DNA from: Cohnella sp. GbtcB17
Lineage (GTDB): Bacteria > Bacillota > Bacilli > Paenibacillales > Paenibacillaceae
NCBI RefSeq assembly: GCF_019091135.1
Contig: NZ_JAGXJW010000014.1
Coordinates: forward strand, 81,399 to 145,398
Reading direction: 5' to 3'
DNA: 64,000 bases
The translations under genes were made by a program, and so were the position numbers. Below the pieces are notes generated by a model. That model was not told the DNA's origin and did no database searches. It saw only the letters and a list, made by a program, of their open reading frames with translations. Positions 26,028 to 35,800 of this stretch are shown here, piece after piece. Each line of letters starts with the position of its first letter. Position 1 is the stretch's first letter.

Positions 26028-27113
26028 ATGGGCAGCGGTTACGAGGTAGCGGTTTACTACTTTCCGCAGTGGCATGCGGATCCGAAAAACGAAGCGAGCA
26101 AAGGGAAGGGATGGACGGAATGGCCGTCGCTGCGAAGTGCCAAGCCCCGCTTTCCCGGGCATGAGCAGCCGAAGCGGCCGCTCTGGGGCGAGATTGACGA
26201 AGCGGATCCGCGCGTGTCGGAGATGCAGATTCGGGAGGCGGCCGACCACGGCATTACCTGCTTTTTGTACGATTGGTATTGGGACATGGGCGGGGGAGAG
26301 GGGCCGTTCCTGCAGCGCGCGCTGGAAGAGGGATTCCTGCAGGCCGGCAACCGGGATCGGCTGAAGTTCGCGCTCATGTGGGCGAATCACAACGAAGCGT
26401 CCCGGGCGCGGTTCGACGCGATGACCGATTATATTGTGGGGCATTATCTCGGTTACGACAACTACCTGACGATCGACGGGAAGCTGTACTTCTCGATCTA
26501 CGAATGCATGACGCTAATCCGTGGGTTGGGCGGCATCGAGGCGACGGCGGAAGCGCTGGCCGACTTTCGCCGCAAGGTCAGGGAAGCCGGCTATGCGGAT
26601 CTGCATCTTAATTTCGTCGAGTGGGGATTAAATCCGCGGCATGCCGACATCATCGGCCCCGACGCGAACGCGCTGCTCGCCAGGCTTGGCGCGGACAGCG
26701 TCACGTCCTACGTATGGCTGCATCATACAGAGCCAGAATCGTTCCCCGGCGTCGACTATGGGGCGTGGTCGCGGCAAGCGACGGGGATGTGGGACGACTT
26801 GCAGGCGCGGTTCGCCTCCGTACCCTACTATCCGAACGTAACGATGGGGTGGGACCCGAGCCCGCGCTGCGATCCGGATCTACCGTACGTCCGAGGGGAT
26901 TATCCGTATACGCCGGTCGCCACGGACAATACGCCGGCCGCTTTTGAAGCGGCGCTGCGAGAAGCCAAGGCGTATCTGGACCGCACGCGGCTCTCGCTCC
27001 CGATGCTGACCGTCTATGCATGGAACGAATGGACGGAGGGGGGGTATCTGGAACCGGACACCAAGCACGGCATGGGTTATCTAGAAGCGATCCGAAACGT
27101 ATTTCATTCTTGA
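26028..27113 (+). CDS. GH99/WbsX-like glycoside hydrolase domain protein
   Basis: A protein of 361 residues without a signal peptide, hence probably cytosolic. The N-terminal VAVYYFPQWHADP, followed by GWTEWPSLRSAKPRFPGHEQ, is characteristic of WbsX/GH99-like TIM-barrel proteins. FALMWANHN and a C-terminal YAWNEWTEGGYLEPD (the conserved NEW-E-G motif) complete the pattern. GH99 enzymes act on mannosidic bonds by an epoxide mechanism, but WbsX relatives are diverse and often found in polysaccharide loci. It is the first gene after the shared promoter element and is followed 19 bp later by the DUF4038 enzyme gene. Confidence 0.85.
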   Translation: MGSGYEVAVYYFPQWHADPKNEASKGKGWTEWPSLRSAKPRFPGHEQPKRPLWGEIDEADPRVSEMQIREAADHGITCFLYDWYWDMGGGEGPFLQRALEEGFLQAGNRDRLKFALMWANHNEASRARFDAMTDYIVGHYLGYDNYLTIDGKLYFSIYECMTLIRGLGGIEATAEALADFRRKVREAGYADLHLNFVEWGLNPRHADIIGPDANALLARLGADSVTSYVWLHHTEPESFPGVDYGAWSRQATGMWDDLQARFASVPYYPNVTMGWDPSPRCDPDLPYVRGDYPYTPVATDNTPAAFEAALREAKAYLDRTRLSLPMLTVYAWNEWTEGGYLEPDTKHGMGYLEAIRNVFHS

Positions 27114-27132
27114 CCGAGAGGGAGAGATTCAG

Positions 27133-29241
27133 ATGCGAAAAATCGTTTGCTTCTGTGTGTTGTTCGGCTCAATGCTGGGATTGGCGGTGCTTGGGGGAAT
27201 CCCCGGCGCCCGGACGGCGTATGCCGCCGACTATTCGGTACAGCAGTGGCAGGCAGTCGAAATTTCGTTGAACAGCTCCGTTACTTACGCGGATCCGTTC
27301 AACGGCGTGGACGTGACGGCGACCTTTACGGGGCCGGGCGGCACGATCATTACGCGTCCGGCGTTCTGGGACGGGGGCAACGTGTGGAAGGTCCGCTTCG
27401 CGCCCACGAAGACCGGGAGCTGGACGATGACGACGACCGCTACGGATACGGCGAATGCGGGCCTGCACAACGTGACGAAGACAGTTGATGCCGTGAGCTA
27501 TACGGGCAGCAAGGATATCTACAAGCACGGCTTCCTGAAAGCGAGCACGAATGGCCGTTACCTCACCTACGCCGACGGTACGCCGTTCTTTTACCTGGGC
27601 GATACGCACTGGATCCTGCCCCATGAGCGGTTCTCAACGTCGAACGTGACAGGTGTCGCATCTCAGTTCAAGTACACGGTCGACAAAAGGGTCGCCCAAG
27701 GCTTCACCGTCTATCAATCGGAACCGATCTGGCAGCCGCACGGCGGCGGGACGCACGCGGGCGCCGACGAGGAAGCGGTCGCCAATCTGAGCGACGGCTT
27801 TACGAGCGCCGATCTTGCGGGCTTCGCGAACCTCGATCGAAAGTTCAAGTACATCGCGGATCAGGGCCTCGTCCATGCCAATGCACAGGTGAGCTGGGCG
27901 AACGATCCCGCAAGCTACGGCGTCTACACGAACGCGTATATGGCCAAAGTCGCGCGATACTGGGTCGCCCGCTATGGGGCATATCCTGTTATCTGGACGA
28001 TCGCGCAGGAAATAGATAAAAATCAATACGGCAATTATGATGCGACGACGATCCAGAAATGGTACGCGGTCGGCCAAAGCATCTCCGACAACGACGCTTA
28101 CAGCCATCCGCTGCTGCCGCACATGGAGGATACGAGCTACACGGTCGCTTCGACCTCATGGTGGGCGAGCAAAGCCTATCACGACGGCTGGGCCGTGCAA
28201 TGGCAGGGCGACATGACCGGGATGAGCATCGCCAAAAACTTCTGGAACAATGCCGTCGCCAAGCCTTCGGTGCTTTATGAGAGCGCTTACGACCAATTTT
28301 GGACCGACGGAAACGGTGCGTTAGGCGCTGCCTACAAGGCGTTCCAGTACGGCATTTACGGCTATGGCTACGGGGCGGCCGGCGTGTGGAACGACATTTA
28401 TGCCAAACCGGGAGTGCCGGACGATTATGGCACTGGCTATGAGATGCCGGCCAAGTATTACTGGTGGTACGATGGCGCTAATCTGGCGACGGGAGATCGG
28501 CTCTCTTATTTCAAAGCCTTCTATACGAGCCTTGAATGGTGGAAGCTCACACCGCGGTTCGACGACGGCGCTTGGGGTTCTTTCAGCGACGGATCGCGTT
28601 CTCTTCTCTCGTCGGACGGCAACAGCACCTACGTGGTGTTTTTCTTTAACGGCACGACGGCGTCCGGGACGCTCAAGCAGATGGACAACAGCCGCCTGTA
28701 TACGGCACGGTGGTTCAATCCGCGCACCGGCGCGTATTCGACGATCTCCAGCACGGTGCATGCTTCGGGCGGGCTCTGGTCGATACCGGGTAAGCCGGAC
28801 GCCTCCGACTGGGTACTGCTCGTGCAGAAGACGACCGCCGCGGCGCCAACCAATCTGGCGCTGGGCAAGACCTATTCCAGTTCGTCGTCCTGGGATACGA
28901 GTCAAACGGCGCCCAAGGCGTTCGACCAGAACTATATCACCGATTGGCAAGCGTGCAACGGCTGCTGGAGCGGGCAATGGCTGGCCGTCGATTTCGGCGC
29001 AAATACGACGTTTAACCAAGTCGTGTTGACCGAATACAACAACCGGACGCAGGGATACCGAATCGAATACTGGAACGGCGCGACCTGGCAGACCGCGTAT
29101 ACAGGAACGACGATCGGCGCGACATTCATTCCGAAAGTGCTGACGTTCCCCGCCGTGACGGGGAGCAAAGCGCGAATCTATTTTACGTCCGGCAACGAGA
29201 ACGCACCGATCCTTTACGAATTCGAGCTCTATCATCTTTGA
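27133..29241 (+). CDS. Secreted DUF5060/DUF4038 (GH140-like) glycoside hydrolase with C-terminal F5/8C-like domain
   Basis: A secreted enzyme of 702 residues. The signal peptide spans 1-32 (ends RTAYAAD). A DUF5060 beta domain lies at about 36-115 (VDVTATFTGPGG, ITRPAFWDGGNVWKVRFAPT) and a DUF4038 TIM barrel at about 135-440 (FFYLGDTHWI). The likely clan GH-A catalytic pair is Glu293 (IAQEID) and Glu383 (VLYESAY). A collagen-binding-like beta domain (460-552) and a discoidin-like (F5/8C) domain (565-702) follow. GH140 members with this architecture include the apiosidase of rhamnogalacturonan II degradation; the activity here is inferred only. No SLH domain is present, so it should be released, unlike the homologue at 35801. 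Confidence 0.87.
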   Translation: MRKIVCFCVLFGSMLGLAVLGGIPGARTAYAADYSVQQWQAVEISLNSSVTYADPFNGVDVTATFTGPGGTIITRPAFWDGGNVWKVRFAPTKTGSWTMTTTATDTANAGLHNVTKTVDAVSYTGSKDIYKHGFLKASTNGRYLTYADGTPFFYLGDTHWILPHERFSTSNVTGVASQFKYTVDKRVAQGFTVYQSEPIWQPHGGGTHAGADEEAVANLSDGFTSADLAGFANLDRKFKYIADQGLVHANAQVSWANDPASYGVYTNAYMAKVARYWVARYGAYPVIWTIAQEIDKNQYGNYDATTIQKWYAVGQSISDNDAYSHPLLPHMEDTSYTVASTSWWASKAYHDGWAVQWQGDMTGMSIAKNFWNNAVAKPSVLYESAYDQFWTDGNGALGAAYKAFQYGIYGYGYGAAGVWNDIYAKPGVPDDYGTGYEMPAKYYWWYDGANLATGDRLSYFKAFYTSLEWWKLTPRFDDGAWGSFSDGSRSLLSSDGNSTYVVFFFNGTTASGTLKQMDNSRLYTARWFNPRTGAYSTISSTVHASGGLWSIPGKPDASDWVLLVQKTTAAAPTNLALGKTYSSSSSWDTSQTAPKAFDQNYITDWQACNGCWSGQWLAVDFGANTTFNQVVLTEYNNRTQGYRIEYWNGATWQTAYTGTTIGATFIPKVLTFPAVTGSKARIYFTSGNENAPILYEFELYHL

Positions 29242-29282
29242 GCGCCTCTGGCAGGGTGACAACCGAGACGACAAAGAACAGA

Positions 29283-29347
29283 AGTAAAATAGAGCGATGA
29301 TAAACATGAATGCAAGCATCCAAGCGTTGCGGCAAGGCCATTATACT
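29283..29347 (+). promoter_or_regulatory. Promoter with conserved upstream element (copy 2)
   Basis: The blocks AGTAAAATAGAGC, ATGATAAAC, GAATGCAAG and ATCCAAGCG repeat those at 25915 in the same order and spacing, and a TATACT -10-like box lies at 29342-29347. It would start the operon of the second binding protein, permeases and enzymes. Its presence shows that 29388-40504 has its own start as well as possible readthrough from upstream. Confidence 0.6.
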
Positions 29348-29387
29348 TTGGGGTGTAAGCCATCATTCTTAGAGAGAAGGTATGTGT

Positions 29388-30773
29388 ATGAAAAAGAGGG
29401 CGATGATCCTGTGCGCGCTGACGCTGCTGGCGAGCACCGTGTTCGCGGGCTGCAGCAATTCCAAAAATGCGGGCGGCAGCTCGGGGAGCTCCGAGACGCC
29501 TGCTAGCGCAAGCAGCAGCGCAACGGATTCCGGAGCGCAGCAAAGCGAAGTCGTTTCCAACGACAAGAAGTTTACGATTCGTGCCGGAGCCTGGTTCCTG
29601 GATGACCGGGCATACCAAGTGGCATTCAAAAAAGCGATTGAAGATGGTTACAAGAAGCTTTATCCGAATGCCAAGATTCAATGGGACGTTACGCTTGGAG
29701 CGACTTACTTTGACAAGCTTAAAGCGCAATTCGCCTCTGACACCGCGCCGGACGTGACGTTCTACCAGACGCTCGACTACGCAAAAGCCGGCAATTTAAT
29801 GGACCTGTCGAACGAGCCTTGGGTCTCCAAAATGTCCGAATCGTCGAAGAAGGATCCTACCTTGAACTATGAAGGCAAGATCTATGGAGCGTCGGGCTGG
29901 GGCTACTTAGGCGGAGGCATATGGTACAACCAGGAGCTGTTCGACCAATTGGGCATTCAACCGCCGAAGACGGCGCAAGAGTTTCTTGACGCTTGCGAAA
30001 AAATCAAGGCGGCCGGCAAAACGCCGATCGCGCTCGGCTTCAAGGACTTGTGGACCGCGGATATGTTTCTCATGTGCTGGCTGCAATCGTATACGTTCCC
30101 GAACGATCCGGACTTTGGCAAGAAGCTGTACGACGGGACCATCAAGTTCGACGACGCGGTCATTCAAAAGGTCTATCAGAACATCGAGACGATGAAAAGC
30201 AAGGGCTACTTTAACGAAAACGCGCTTAGCATAGACTGGCCGCAATCGGCACAGCTATTCGCTTCCGGCGAAGCGGCGATGATCGTTCAAGGCCCATGGA
30301 TGCCTGCTTCGAATAAAGAAAATATCGCCAAGGGCGGTTACGATTCGTTCCAGATCGGTTTCTTCCCGTTCATGGACGATCAGGGCCATCAAAGCCTCGT
30401 CGTGAACTCCGGCAGCGGACTGGGCATCAACGCCAAAACCAAGCTGGTGCAGGAGTCGAAAGACCTTGTCAATCTGATTCTGAGCCCGGAAATTATGGGG
30501 CCGTGGCAGGAAGGAGAGGGCAGCCTGCCGACGCTGGAGGGCGTGGAAGTGAAAAGCACGGATCCTGTAAACGATACGATTAAGCAGTATTTGGACAGCG
30601 GACTTACGCTGCCTTACAAACTCAGCGCGTTTATGCCGGCCAGCGCAAGCAATGCCATGGTAGACGTTCTTACCAAGGTCGTCTCGGGCGTCAAGTTCGA
30701 TCCTTCGGATCTGCAGGCGGCGCAGAATGCCATGGAAAAGGATAAGGCGACAGTCGTGCTGCCTCAATCGTGA
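29388..30773 (+). CDS. ABC transporter sugar-binding lipoprotein
   Basis: A family 1 solute-binding lipoprotein of 461 residues with lipobox STVFAGC (lipidated Cys22) and a Ser/Gly/Ala-rich linker. Core features are IRAGAWFLDDRAYQVAFKKA, DTAPDVTFYQTLDYA, GGIWYNQELFDQLG and AMIVQGPWMPAS. The ATG at 29388 is chosen over the one at 29382 because the AGAGAAGG site sits 7 nt before it. It supplies the permeases encoded from 30886. It differs clearly in sequence from the binding protein at 5348, so the two loci probably import different saccharides. Confidence 0.93.
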   Translation: MKKRAMILCALTLLASTVFAGCSNSKNAGGSSGSSETPASASSSATDSGAQQSEVVSNDKKFTIRAGAWFLDDRAYQVAFKKAIEDGYKKLYPNAKIQWDVTLGATYFDKLKAQFASDTAPDVTFYQTLDYAKAGNLMDLSNEPWVSKMSESSKKDPTLNYEGKIYGASGWGYLGGGIWYNQELFDQLGIQPPKTAQEFLDACEKIKAAGKTPIALGFKDLWTADMFLMCWLQSYTFPNDPDFGKKLYDGTIKFDDAVIQKVYQNIETMKSKGYFNENALSIDWPQSAQLFASGEAAMIVQGPWMPASNKENIAKGGYDSFQIGFFPFMDDQGHQSLVVNSGSGLGINAKTKLVQESKDLVNLILSPEIMGPWQEGEGSLPTLEGVEVKSTDPVNDTIKQYLDSGLTLPYKLSAFMPASASNAMVDVLTKVVSGVKFDPSDLQAAQNAMEKDKATVVLPQS

Positions 30774-30826
30774 TTTTGCCTGAATAAAGGAAATCTAAAG
30801 GCTTTGTATCGACTTTAAGCCGCTAC

Positions 30827-30855
30827 CGTTCAACCGCAGCAACTGCGGTTGAACG
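30827..30855 (+). promoter_or_regulatory. Perfect 13-bp hairpin between binding protein and permease genes
   Basis: CGTTCAACCGCAG and CTGCGGTTGAACG pair perfectly around CAA. No T-run follows (CATTATTA), so it is unlikely to be a full terminator. Hairpins at this position in binding-protein operons commonly stabilise the upstream mRNA or partly block readthrough, giving more binding protein than permease. Confidence 0.75.
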
Positions 30856-30885
30856 CATTATTACTTGAGAGAGGGAATTGCGGCG

Positions 30886-31764
30886 ATGAATTTGAAGCGA
30901 AAGCAGGTCGTGGCGGCGAGCCTTTTTTTAGTTCCCGCAGCCGCCATATTCCTTTTGTTTTTTTATGTTCCTTTTATCCAAAGCATTTATTATTCATTCA
31001 CCGACTGGAGCGGAATCGGGGCACCGACATTCATCGGTTGGGACAATTACCTGCACGTCTGGAAAGATCCGCATATGACGGAGGGGCTTAAAAATTCGTT
31101 GAAGATGGCGATTTTTGGCCTCCTCGTGCAAAACTCGCTGGCGCTGCTTGTCGCGATCTCGCTTAATCGGCAATTTCGCACGCGCTCCTTCATTCGAACG
31201 GCCTTTTATTTGCCGGTCATCATCAGCCTGGTCGTGGCGTCAGTCGTATGGGGACAAATGCTGCAATTCGATGGATTTATCAATGCGGTGTTGAACCAGA
31301 TCGGACTCGGAGCCATCACGGAAGATTGGCTGGGCAATGTAAAGACTTCCTTCCCGTCCATCATCTTGCTGACACAATGGCAGGCGATCGGCTATTGCGC
31401 CATTATCTATCTGGCGGGCCTGCAGGCGATTCCCAAGGACATGTACGAAGCTGCGGAGATCGAAGGTGCAAGGGGCTTCTCGCTGTTCCGTTACATTACA
31501 CTGCCCATGCTTATGCCGGCTGTATCTATCGTACTCTTCCTTACGGTGGTCGGCGCGCTTAAGCTGTTCGATTTACCGTATATTCTGACCAACGGCGGTC
31601 CGGGCACCTCATCATATACGCTCTTTTTGGCGGTATATAATGCGGCGTTCAAGGAAAACAACTACGGCTATGCCACCGCGGGCGGCATCGTGCTGGCCAT
31701 CTTTATCGTCATTGTATCCATCGTACAATTGACCTTCACGCGCCGTAAGGAGGTCGAGCTCTGA
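30886..31764 (+). CDS. ABC sugar permease, MalF/LplB/UgpA-like
   Basis: A six-helix permease of 292 residues. The N-terminal helix is AASLFLVPAAAIFLLFFYVP, and the EAA motif reads EAAEIEGARGFSLFRYITLP. ILTNGGPGTSSYTLFLAVYN is the typical periplasmic-loop signature of CUT1 permeases. The ATG at 30886 lies downstream of GAGAGAGGG; a TTG at 30865 is less likely because it overlaps that site. Its stop overlaps the next permease start (ATGA). Confidence 0.93.
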   Translation: MNLKRKQVVAASLFLVPAAAIFLLFFYVPFIQSIYYSFTDWSGIGAPTFIGWDNYLHVWKDPHMTEGLKNSLKMAIFGLLVQNSLALLVAISLNRQFRTRSFIRTAFYLPVIISLVVASVVWGQMLQFDGFINAVLNQIGLGAITEDWLGNVKTSFPSIILLTQWQAIGYCAIIYLAGLQAIPKDMYEAAEIEGARGFSLFRYITLPMLMPAVSIVLFLTVVGALKLFDLPYILTNGGPGTSSYTLFLAVYNAAFKENNYGYATAGGIVLAIFIVIVSIVQLTFTRRKEVEL

Positions 31765-32588
31765 TGAACGATTCCAAGCGGGCCTCTCTCGGCATGGAGA
31801 TTGCGCTGATTATAGCGGCATTGCTATTTATGCTGCCGGTGCTGTATTTGGTCGCCATGACGTTTAAGGAACCCGGCATCTTCTACAAGCCGCTTAAATT
31901 ACCGGACCAGCTGTATCTGGAGTATTACAAGCAGGCGCTAGGCGTGGAATTTTTCCGCAGCTTGTGGAACACGCTGCTCATCACGATCGGAGGCTTGTCG
32001 CTGACCATTTTCGTCGCCTCCATGGCCGGATATGCGCTGTCACGCCGGAAGGAACGGGGCTTCCAGATTTTTTTCTACTTGTTTATGTCAGGCATGATCA
32101 TTCCAACCGTAGGCTCGCTCATTCCCTTGTTTAAACTGGCGACTTCTCTTCATCTGATCAATACGCGACTCTTGCTTGTCTTTTTATATACGGCAGGGTT
32201 CATTCCGTTTGCTTCCTTCCTTTATGCTGCGTTCACGAAGTCGATTCCGCGCGAGTTGGAAGAATCGGCAAATATAGATGGCTGCGGATCCGTACGGACA
32301 TTCTGGGTCATTATTTTTCCCTTGCTGCTGCCGGCTACCGGTACTTTTATTCTCACGAACGCCTATGGAATCTGGAATGACTTCCTGACTCCGCTTATTT
32401 TCCTGAACTCGTCGGAGAAAATGACGCTCATGCCGATGATCGTACAGTTTATTTTCAACAAGCAGTCCACCAATTTCGGTCCGGTATTCGCGATCAGCGT
32501 CCTGGCGATGCTGCCTCTGCTTCTCTTTTTCATATTGACGCAGAAACATATGCTTAAAGGGCTCGTTATGGGCTCGGTCAAAGGATAA
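31764..32588 (+). CDS. ABC sugar permease, MalG/LplC/UgpE-like
   Basis: The partner permease, 274 residues, with the EAA motif EESANIDGCGSVRTFWVIIF and the family end TQKHMLKGLVMGSVKG. It is translationally coupled to the upstream permease. No ATPase is encoded in the operon, so it probably uses a shared MsmX-type ATPase encoded elsewhere. A 63-bp gap leads to the large hydrolase gene. Confidence 0.93.
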   Translation: MNDSKRASLGMEIALIIAALLFMLPVLYLVAMTFKEPGIFYKPLKLPDQLYLEYYKQALGVEFFRSLWNTLLITIGGLSLTIFVASMAGYALSRRKERGFQIFFYLFMSGMIIPTVGSLIPLFKLATSLHLINTRLLLVFLYTAGFIPFASFLYAAFTKSIPRELEESANIDGCGSVRTFWVIIFPLLLPATGTFILTNAYGIWNDFLTPLIFLNSSEKMTLMPMIVQFIFNKQSTNFGPVFAISVLAMLPLLLFFILTQKHMLKGLVMGSVKG

Positions 32589-32651
32589 GCAAGCAGTGCT
32601 GCACCGGCGAGACAAGCTTGAGACGGGTTTGAGAGGAGCAATAGCAGCTAA

Positions 32652-35600
32652 ATGAAGGAACTATTTTCAAAGTTTAAGAATCCCGGCAATGAATATCGGG
32701 GCAAGCCCTTCTGGTCCTGGAACGGAGAGCTTGATCGCGCAGAGTTGCTCAGGCAGATCGACGTATTCGAGCAAATGGGGTTCGGCGGTTTTTTTATGCA
32801 CTCGCGGACCGGGTTGATCACGGAATACTTGGGAGACGAATGGTTCGAGCTGACGAAGGCTTGCGCGGAAGAAGCGCAGAAACGGGGGATGGAGGCCTGG
32901 CTGTACGATGAAGACCGATGGCCGAGCGGCACTGCCGGGGGGATGGTCACAGAGGAGCCGCGATTCCGCCGGAAGTTTGTGAAGATGCAGATTGTTCCGT
33001 CAGATCAAGCTCGTTGGCAGGATTCATGGATTGCCGCCTTCGCATGCAGGCTGGAAGACAATGCTTATTATGACGGTCGAAGATTAAGGGAAGAGGACTT
33101 GTTAGTATCTGTGTCAGAATCATATGTCATTGCCTTCGAGATCGTCGAGATGGAACCCGACAGTTTTTATAATGGACAGACCTATGTGGATACGATGAAC
33201 CGCGAAGCAACGGAAGTTTTTATAAAGATTACGCACGAACAATACAAGAATCGCATGGGAGACCTGTTCGGAAAGGCAATCACAGGTATATTCACGGACG
33301 AACCCCATCGCGGACCGCTTATGACCTCCTTCAGCATAACCAACGCGTCCCCTGAGTTTTTGCTTCCCTGGACGTATGAACTGTTTGAACGCTTCTCTGC
33401 CAAATTCGGTTACGATTTGTTGGATCGGCTGCCCGAGGTGTTCTTGTTGCCGGAAGGTCGAAAGATCTCGCAAGTGAAATGGCATGTGGTGGACCTGCTG
33501 CAGGAGCTGTTTATCGACGGCTACGCAAAGCCGCTGGATGAGTGGTGCCGTTCGAACGGCTTGGTGTTAACCGGGCATGTTCTGCATGAGGATTCCCTTA
33601 GTGCGCAGACGGCCATGATCGGATCTGTCATGCGTTACTACGAGCATATGGAGTATCCCGGCATCGATATCCTGAACGAAGGGAACCGATGCTATTGGGT
33701 AGCCAAGCAGCTGTCGTCGGTGGCCAGACAAATCGGGCGGAAGTGGCTGCTGTCCGAATTGTACGGCTGCACCGGCTGGCAGATGCCGCTCGAAGGTCAC
33801 AAAGCGGTCGGGAATTGGCAGACGCTGTTCGGGATTAACTTGCGCTGTCACCACTTGTCCTGGTACACGATGGAGGGCGAGTCCAAGCGGGATTTTCCCG
33901 CCAGCATCTCCTTCCAGTCGGCGTGGTGGAAGGACTATCGGACGGTGGAAACCTACTTCGCCAGGCTGGGTACCGTGATGAGCCATGGGGAACCGCAATG
34001 CGAGCTTCTGGTCATTCATCCGATCGAGAGCGTATGGTGTCAGGTCCGTGCCGGGTGGGCCGACTCCCTGGAAGCCAATACGCCGGAAATCCGGCTGCTG
34101 GAAACGCAATTCGCCGATGTATTCCATTGGCTCGCGGGCTCGCGGGTCGACTTCGATTACGGAGACGAGGAGATCATGCAGCGACTGTCCGCGGTCGAAC
34201 GGGATGAAGATGGCCATGCGGTGTTCAGAGTCGGTAAAGCAGTATACAGAACGGTTCTGATTGCGGGCATGACGACGATCCGTTCTACTACTCTGCGGCT
34301 GCTGGAGGAATTCCGGAATGCCGGAGGTACGGTAATCTTCGCGGGAGAAGCGCCTGCATACGTGAATGCCGAACCCTCGGGCGAATGCCGGGCGCTTGCC
34401 GAGCAGTCGGTACAATTGCCGCTGCTTGAAGAAGCGGTATCGCAGATCGGGATTCATCTGCGGGGTGCGCAGGTGTCTGTATGCGACGAGCAAGGAAGGC
34501 CGATTGCCGACATCTTCGCGCAGGTTCGCAGAGACAATGACGACACGTATGTCATTTTACTCAACATCAATCGCGATGCCTATTATACGAACGTGAAAGT
34601 GCAAATTCCGTATGCCGGATGCGTGGAAGAATGGAACTGTATGACGGGAGAGCGGTTTGCGGTGCCTTTCAAGCAGATGGCAGACTCGGCGGAGCTTATC
34701 GCCGATTTTTCCCCGGCAGGCGAGCGGATATTCGTACTTGCCAAGCAACAGGAGGATGAACTGCCCCAGCGGAGCAGCTTGCAGACTGCGGCGGCATATG
34801 AACTCCAGGGCCCCTATAAGTTCAAGCTTGACGAGCCGAATGTATGCGTACTGGATCGCGCTTCCTGGAGGCTGGGCGAAAACGAATGGGAAGAGGCGTG
34901 CGAGATTCTGAAGCTGGACCGCAAAGTCCGCCAGGAACTCGGGTTCCCCTTCCGATCGGGTGACATGGTGCAGCCTTGGCATGTCATCAAACATAAATCG
35001 CCGACGCATCGTCTCGGGCACCAATTAACGCTGGCCTATGAATTTTATCGACAAGGAGCAGCCGATGCTGATTGCTGGCTTGCCGTAGAGAGACCGGAAC
35101 AGAAAAACATTGCCGTCAATGGTGAGACGCTCACGTTGCAGGGCAACACGGAATGGTGGGTCGACCCTGTATTCCGAACGATCCCGATTCCGGCGGCATA
35201 TCTTCGGGATGGAGAGAACCGGATAGAGATAACGGTTGACTTCGACGCGGCAACGGACTTGGAGGCGGTCTATCTGCTCGGTCACTTCGGCGTAGAGGTG
35301 CAGGGGACGAGAAAAACAATCCGCGATTTGCCGGATCGGCTCGTAATCGGCAATCTGGCGGACCAGGGACTGCCGTTCTATGGCGGGACAGTCAGCTATG
35401 AGCTGCCTTACGATTCGTTAATCGAACAGGTCATGGCACATTTTGAATCTATCGGAGGATCCTCTATTTCATTGGAGATACCCGCTTACGAAGGTGCATG
35501 CCTAAGAGCGGGAAGCCCAAACGCGGCGATGGCCTCAATCCCCTGGAGGCCTAATGTAACCGATGTTTCTGAAATCGTTTTCTCCCATGCGCCGCTATGG

Positions 35601-35792
35601 CTGGACGTTGTTCTGACGCGTCGAAATACGTTCGGCCCGCTCCATATGGAGCCGATTCATAGTTCGTCTTATGGCCCGGATCATTGGTTGACGGAGGGAG
35701 ACTTCTTCAAGGAGCATTACATGCTTGTCCCCGCCGGGCTCATGCAAAACCCGCGGCTTTTACTGAAAACCAATAGACTCGCCGAGGAGTGA
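32652..35792 (+). CDS. Large putative glycoside hydrolase (GH106/GH138-like)
   Basis: A protein of 1046 residues without a signal peptide, so probably cytosolic. It opens with NEYRGKPFWSWNGELDRAEL, then MGFGGFFMHSRTGL and AWLYDEDRWPSGTAGG, a TIM-barrel pattern shared by large Firmicute and Bacteroidetes enzymes assigned to GH106, GH138 and related families. GITGIFTDEPHRGPL and KWLLSELYGCTGWQMP are likely active-site strands with candidate catalytic acids. The C-terminal third holds beta-sandwich domains resembling GH2-type sugar-binding modules (WLAVERPEQKNIAVNGETL). I cannot decide the exact family; rhamnose or galacturonate side chains are plausible substrates. It presumably trims imported oligosaccharides. 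Its TGA overlaps the region where the next gene begins. Confidence 0.72.
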   Translation: MKELFSKFKNPGNEYRGKPFWSWNGELDRAELLRQIDVFEQMGFGGFFMHSRTGLITEYLGDEWFELTKACAEEAQKRGMEAWLYDEDRWPSGTAGGMVTEEPRFRRKFVKMQIVPSDQARWQDSWIAAFACRLEDNAYYDGRRLREEDLLVSVSESYVIAFEIVEMEPDSFYNGQTYVDTMNREATEVFIKITHEQYKNRMGDLFGKAITGIFTDEPHRGPLMTSFSITNASPEFLLPWTYELFERFSAKFGYDLLDRLPEVFLLPEGRKISQVKWHVVDLLQELFIDGYAKPLDEWCRSNGLVLTGHVLHEDSLSAQTAMIGSVMRYYEHMEYPGIDILNEGNRCYWVAKQLSSVARQIGRKWLLSELYGCTGWQMPLEGHKAVGNWQTLFGINLRCHHLSWYTMEGESKRDFPASISFQSAWWKDYRTVETYFARLGTVMSHGEPQCELLVIHPIESVWCQVRAGWADSLEANTPEIRLLETQFADVFHWLAGSRVDFDYGDEEIMQRLSAVERDEDGHAVFRVGKAVYRTVLIAGMTTIRSTTLRLLEEFRNAGGTVIFAGEAPAYVNAEPSGECRALAEQSVQLPLLEEAVSQIGIHLRGAQVSVCDEQGRPIADIFAQVRRDNDDTYVILLNINRDAYYTNVKVQIPYAGCVEEWNCMTGERFAVPFKQMADSAELIADFSPAGERIFVLAKQQEDELPQRSSLQTAAAYELQGPYKFKLDEPNVCVLDRASWRLGENEWEEACEILKLDRKVRQELGFPFRSGDMVQPWHVIKHKSPTHRLGHQLTLAYEFYRQGAADADCWLAVERPEQKNIAVNGETLTLQGNTEWWVDPVFRTIPIPAAYLRDGENRIEITVDFDAATDLEAVYLLGHFGVEVQGTRKTIRDLPDRLVIGNLADQGLPFYGGTVSYELPYDSLIEQVMAHFESIGGSSISLEIPAYEGACLRAGSPNAAMASIPWRPNVTDVSEIVFSHAPLWLDVVLTRRNTFGPLHMEPIHSSSYGPDHWLTEGDFFKEHYMLVPAGLMQNPRLLLKTNRLAEE

Positions 35793-35800
35793 ATCGAATC

